DNA of 38,435 bases from Lachnospiraceae bacterium (GTDB lineage Bacteria; Bacillota; Clostridia; Lachnospirales; Lachnospiraceae), in assembly GCA_017626095.1 (NCBI GenBank), contig JAGAJL010000006.1, positions 1-38,435 of the forward strand, in the 5' to 3' direction. Shown here piece after piece: positions 34,973-38,435 of the stretch; within the stretch, counting starts at the first letter, position 1, and every line of letters starts with the position of its first letter. Under the pieces are notes generated by a model. The model searched no databases. It had not been told where the DNA came from and worked only from the letters and a program-made list of their open reading frames with translations. The position numbers and the translations under genes are program-made.

Positions 34973-36433
34973 ATGATAGAGATTGTGAAAGAGAACGGAA
35001 ATGTGGTTGACAAGAGAGAAATTCCGGCTAACTTAAGACCGGTGGGAGACCCGAAGGGAAATGAAAAAATATATATTGAAGACTATATTGAAACGTTTAT
35101 TAAACAAATTGCGGTTAAAGACGATTCCCCCAAGGTATTGATCTTATATGGAGAAAACCGGCAGGAAGATGAAATGATTCACCACTATGTTTGCGGAGCG
35201 ATTCTCGCAGAGGAAATTCTGACTGATGAAAAAATGATTTTCAGGGATTCAATATGGAAAGACGTAAACTGGAAGGCGGGGCATTTTTTTCCCAATCTTC
35301 AGGTAGTCGGATGGGCTTATATCCGATATGATTTAGCAGATTTTGCGCAGGGTAAGGTGCAATATACACACAACCGTTGTTTTAGAAAAGATCAGAATGT
35401 GTATCTGGAATATTCTGCAGTAGAAAAAAAAGAAGAAGTTTTTTTGGTTAAAAATGAAGTTATGGAAAAACAGAGTGGCCATTTTATATATTATGAAAGA
35501 AATGAGCAGATGCAGAATTATATGGTTACCATGAAACAGGACGAGCCGGAAGAAATCAAACCGGAGGTTGATCTTGCTGCAAAAAAATGCAGAGGGATTG
35601 TCAGAGGCAAAAAAGAAGAATTGAAACATAAACAGACCATGGGAATGTTGTATGGGACAAGCATGGCGATGCTTTTGGTGATTACGATTGTCGGAGTGAC
35701 TTTGTTAAACAATTACAACAAGATGCAAGATATGGAAAAGGTGCTCTCTGATATTTCCAATCAGATGTCACAAAGTAACCGGAATGATCTTGAAGAGACG
35801 AATGCCATTTCAGATTCCGTTCTTGCAGATAAGGATGCTTTGCCTCAGGAAAATCTTTTGGCAGAAAACACAGAAGGAATGGAAGCGGATGAGATTGTGA
35901 ATAAAGATGCAGATGGCATTGCAAATGAAAACGAGGATGGCGATACGAATAGTTCTGCATCTTCAGAAAACGGAGAATTGGCTTTGGCAGATACTGCAAC
36001 GGATGCATCAGCAGAAGCAGCCGATAAGACAAAAGAAACGAATGGTACGAATGATGTATCAGAAACAAATGCAGAGCAAACAACGGTATCGGATTCTGCA
36101 AATAATTCATCTCAAAAAAGTGCAGATGAAACGGCAAATAGTGCAACAGAAAAAGTTGTTTTGCAAACGAGTGATGAGGAAGTCCTTATATCAAATGATG
36201 ATTCGGTGGAGATTACAGAACAGGAAAATGCAGATACAACTCTTGCAGATTCGCAGGGATCATCGGATCAGACTATTCAGAATAAAACTTATCGGATAGA
36301 AAAGGGTGATACCTTAAGTAAAATCAGTTTGAAATTTTATGGAGATGAGTATCATATTGATGAGATTTGCAGACTGAATCAGATTTCAGATAAAAATGAA
36401 ATACGATACGGTGTTAACATCGTTCTTCCATAA
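34973..36433 (+). CDS. Single-pass membrane protein with C-terminal LysM domain
   Basis: This is a 486-residue protein. A cytoplasmic N-terminal domain (about 1-215) is followed by one membrane helix (about 222-246, MLYGTSMAMLLVITIVGVTL), a long Asp/Glu/Asn/Ser/Thr-rich extracellular linker (about 260-430) and a LysM peptidoglycan-binding domain (about 439-486, YRIEKGDTLSKISLKFYGDE). The N-terminal segment with LQVVGWAYIRYD recalls an MPN/JAB fold whose catalytic HxH motif is absent; this is a weak inference. GAGGG lies seven bases before ATG 34973. It probably anchors the membrane to the cell wall. It heads a three-gene cluster with the next two genes. Confidence 0.8.
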   Translation: MIEIVKENGNVVDKREIPANLRPVGDPKGNEKIYIEDYIETFIKQIAVKDDSPKVLILYGENRQEDEMIHHYVCGAILAEEILTDEKMIFRDSIWKDVNWKAGHFFPNLQVVGWAYIRYDLADFAQGKVQYTHNRCFRKDQNVYLEYSAVEKKEEVFLVKNEVMEKQSGHFIYYERNEQMQNYMVTMKQDEPEEIKPEVDLAAKKCRGIVRGKKEELKHKQTMGMLYGTSMAMLLVITIVGVTLLNNYNKMQDMEKVLSDISNQMSQSNRNDLEETNAISDSVLADKDALPQENLLAENTEGMEADEIVNKDADGIANENEDGDTNSSASSENGELALADTATDASAEAADKTKETNGTNDVSETNAEQTTVSDSANNSSQKSADETANSATEKVVLQTSDEEVLISNDDSVEITEQENADTTLADSQGSSDQTIQNKTYRIEKGDTLSKISLKFYGDEYHIDEICRLNQISDKNEIRYGVNIVLP

Positions 36434-36479
36434 AATAGTCAGATATGCTACAATATCCTTGTTGTAAAGGAGTAGTAGT

Positions 36480-37640
36480 ATGCGGGAAGAAAAGCTCTCA
36501 TTTCAGGATAAAATCATAAAGCATCATCTGACGAAAATATATCGCGTTATACTTTGCGTTGTTTTGGTGATCGTGATTGCCACCAGTATTCATTTCTACA
36601 GAGAGGGAAAGGTATATACCGAATATGAGGTGACAAAAACCTATGATTCCATAGGTTCCAAAGATAGCAAAGTTGAGGTGTACAATCAAAATAATATTTT
36701 ATGTTACAGCAGAGACGGCGTTTCTGCGTACAATGCCAAAGGCGAACAACTTTGGAACAGGACATTTGAAATGCAGTCTCCGATTATCCGTACAAGTGGC
36801 GAATATGTTGTCGCCGGAGATTATAAAGGAAACGAAATTTATCTGATGAATGCATCGGGACCTTGTGTCACCATCACGTGCAACAAGATCATTGTGGATG
36901 TCAATGTTTCACAGGGTGGAGTCGTGATTGCAACATTGGATGATTCTTCCGTGACCTGGTTAGAGTTGTATGCCTCAGACGGAACCAGTCTTGCAACCAT
37001 TCGTACAACCATGGATCAGACGGGATTTCCGGTTAAATTGTCAATGTCTCCCGACAATAAAAAAATGATGGTCTCCTATTTAAAGGCAAGAGGAAACGGG
37101 ATTCAGACCAGTTTGGCTTTTTACAATTTTGGGGATGTTGGTCAGAATATGACGGATAAAATTGTCAGCGGCTATGATTATGCCGAAAAGGTGATTCCAT
37201 TTTTGCATTATGTGGATGAGAATACGGCGGTCTGTGTAGGGGAGGATGTACTTCAGATTTATTATGGAAAGCAGATCCCCGAATTAAAAACACAAGTGGA
37301 AGTAGAAAAAGATATTCAAAGTGTTTTTTACGGAGAAGGATATACCGTGCTTGTTTACCGCAATGAAGAAAGTGAAGATAAATATCGTGCGGATATCTAT
37401 GACTTAAATGCTAAATTGGTACTCACAAAAACATTTAATATGGAATATGATAATATTGTGATATCCAATAAAAATATACTGATATATAATAGTGCAGAAG
37501 TTTTGATGTGGAATTTGAAAGGCTTAGAGAAATATAACGGAGAACTCGGCACCGACATCAAAGCGATTATTCCTACAAAAAATGAGATGAAGTTCATTGT
37601 TGTCAGAGATGACGGCGTGGAAACGGTGAAATTAAAATAA
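36480..37640 (+). CDS. Membrane-anchored beta-propeller-like protein (DUF5711-like)
   Basis: This 386-residue protein has an N-terminal membrane helix (about 21-40, YRVILCVVLVIVIATSI) and an extracytoplasmic domain made of repeated short beta segments, for example SRDGVSAYNAKGEQLWN and ASDGTSLATIRTTM, resembling PQQ/WD40-type propellers. It fits the DUF5711 family of Lachnospiraceae by pattern only. AAAGGAG precedes ATG 36480, 46 bp after the LysM gene. The stop overlaps the next start. Function unknown; a cell-envelope scaffold role is plausible from context. Confidence 0.72.
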   Translation: MREEKLSFQDKIIKHHLTKIYRVILCVVLVIVIATSIHFYREGKVYTEYEVTKTYDSIGSKDSKVEVYNQNNILCYSRDGVSAYNAKGEQLWNRTFEMQSPIIRTSGEYVVAGDYKGNEIYLMNASGPCVTITCNKIIVDVNVSQGGVVIATLDDSSVTWLELYASDGTSLATIRTTMDQTGFPVKLSMSPDNKKMMVSYLKARGNGIQTSLAFYNFGDVGQNMTDKIVSGYDYAEKVIPFLHYVDENTAVCVGEDVLQIYYGKQIPELKTQVEVEKDIQSVFYGEGYTVLVYRNEESEDKYRADIYDLNAKLVLTKTFNMEYDNIVISNKNILIYNSAEVLMWNLKGLEKYNGELGTDIKAIIPTKNEMKFIVVRDDGVETVKLK

Positions 37641-38143
37641 TGGAAGTATTTGTTGTAATTTGTTATGGGATCTTGATTGTCATGACTATTCTTGGGTTTT
37701 CCCTGGGGATGGTCCGTGTGTTGACACCGCTTGTATCCGGAATATTGTCTCTTCTATTAATGCTTTTGCTCAAAAACTGGGCATTTGGATTTTTGTTTCA
37801 ATGGGCGGTTTTTCAGGGAGAGCATATTCTGTCGAGAATTGTGGTCATTCTTTTGACCTTTGTACTGGGCTCTTTGCTGTTTCGTTGGGTTGTTAAAGCA
37901 CTCTGCCTTTTGACGAAGCTTCCGATTATACACGGGCTTAATCGTATCCTTGGTGCGGCAGCGGGTTTTTTTGAAGGGACCATGCTTATCTGGCTTATCA
38001 TGTTTTTTATAGCTGTATTTCCGACCGTTCCGTTTTTTCAAAATTGTTATGGACAGCTTGTGACGATGCCTTTTCTTTCTTTTTTATATGAGCATAATTT
38101 TGTAAAGTTTCTTATGGAAATGTTTACACAAATCAGAGTATAA
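37640..38143 (+). CDS. CvpA-family membrane protein
   Basis: This 167-residue protein has about four membrane helices (for example VFVVICYGILIVMTILGFSLG and VVILLTFVLGSLLFRWVV) and the glycine-rich stretch HGLNRILGAAAGFFEGTMLIW typical of CvpA/colicin V production proteins. Its start codon overlaps the previous stop by one base, so it is translationally coupled. The CvpA role in other bacteria is envelope-related and ill defined. It is the last gene before the rRNA leader. Confidence 0.85.
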   Translation: MEVFVVICYGILIVMTILGFSLGMVRVLTPLVSGILSLLLMLLLKNWAFGFLFQWAVFQGEHILSRIVVILLTFVLGSLLFRWVVKALCLLTKLPIIHGLNRILGAAAGFFEGTMLIWLIMFFIAVFPTVPFFQNCYGQLVTMPFLSFLYEHNFVKFLMEMFTQIRV

Positions 38144-38162
38144 CGGCCTTTTTGGGCCGTTA
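38141..38162 (+). terminator. Hairpin overlapping the CvpA stop codon
   Basis: TAACGGCC (38141-38148) pairs with GGCCGTTA (38155-38162). There is no good T run after it, so termination strength is uncertain. Confidence 0.5.
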
Positions 38163-38205
38163 AATCGCTTTTTGAAAAAAAATATAAAAAAACCGAAAAA
38201 AGTTG

Positions 38206-38234
38206 TTGACAATAAAAAAATGAAATGATACTAT
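38206..38234 (+). promoter_or_regulatory. Strong promoter, probably of an rRNA operon
   Basis: TTGACA (38206-38211) and TACTAT (38229-38234) are 17 bp apart within an A/T-rich tract rich in A-runs upstream, as in Firmicute rRNA promoters. Confidence 0.6.
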
Positions 38235-38239
38235 AAATG

Positions 38240-38435
38240 AGCCGCGTGTGAAAAGCATGCGGCAAAAAAACGGTTTTCTTTTTATAAAAGAAGCCAGAAC
38301 CTTGAAAACTAAACAGCAATGCAACCCTGAAAAATTCCAAGAGAAAATTTCAGAACGTCTCGAAAGAGACAAACCAAAAACAGTAAAGAAAGAACGGTTA
38401 AAATTAGCCAAGTTGATTTTGACTGGGATTAACGA
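38240..38435 (+). ncRNA. Probable 16S rRNA leader (start of an rRNA operon)
   Basis: This untranslated stretch carries GAACCTTGAAAACTAAACAG, a sequence type common in rRNA leaders and spacers of Clostridia, plus several hairpins. GTCTC-GAAA-GAGAC (38357-38370) is a perfect stem with a GNRA loop, and GTTAA...TTAAC brackets another stem at 38398-38432. The mature 16S would start just past the window edge, so the identity is an inference from the leader and its strong promoter. Confidence 0.6.

Noticed and set aside
35682-36299. Alternative-frame ORFs rich in His/Leu or Gln/Met across the LysM linker
   Set aside because: They are products of the repetitive Glu/Asp/Asn/Ser/Thr codons of the linker read in other frames.

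Overview
This window looks like a chromosomal segment of an anaerobic, low-to-mid GC Firmicute, most likely a Lachnospiraceae member related to Roseburia, Butyrivibrio or Eubacterium. The signs are strong AGGAGG-type ribosome sites, a type 2 IleRS behind a T-box leader, a SpoVT homologue, and a dnaX-ybaB-recR cluster. No genus can be fixed from the sequence alone.

Layout. (1) Bases 1-264: the right end of what looks like an IS21-like element, then a tiny CPYCG protein. (2) 355-6321: a HAD phosphatase, a dCache chemoreceptor, a two-domain bacteriohemerythrin and a cytoplasmic GH3 beta-glucosidase. (3) 6390-8910: a TetR regulator with a probable self-operator, followed by a MutS-like ATPase. 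(4) 9119-10110: an internally deleted MFS transporter and spoVT with a TTG start. (5) 10147-14142: a perfect promoter, an isoleucine T-box, ileS and an SseB-family gene. (6) 14143-16762: an AT-rich insert carrying a lipoprotein gene with a frame problem at an A-run, a XRE regulator, a 43-aa ORF and an ORF6N protein with a PLD-like tail. It is bounded by imperfect direct repeats of the sseB 3' end. (7) 16983-21863: glycogen phosphorylase and an aconitase-family hydratase. (8) 22067-25562: a membrane XRE/zinc-ribbon regulator, a cysteine hydrolase, and a single ORF that fuses a metallo-beta-lactamase-fold domain to a complete EPSP synthase. (9) 25562-26038: a 67-nt hairpin and a fold-back palindrome of about 236 bp. 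(10) 26071-28712: a YtrA-type GntR/ABC transporter operon. (11) 28833-29765: an RluA-family pseudouridine synthase on the minus strand. (12) 29959-34663: phosphofructokinase, dnaX, ybaB, recR and galM. (13) 34973-38143: a LysM envelope protein, a DUF5711-like beta-propeller protein and a CvpA-like protein. (14) 38206-38435: a strong promoter and structured leader that look like the start of an rRNA operon whose 16S gene lies just beyond the window.

The most unusual items are the MBL-EPSP synthase fusion, the small insert at the sseB 3' end with its homopolymer-interrupted lipoprotein gene and 19-bp perfect operator-like palindrome, and the large fold-back element. Much of the rest is housekeeping or sugar metabolism. 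Family calls rest on motifs read by eye; no database search was run.
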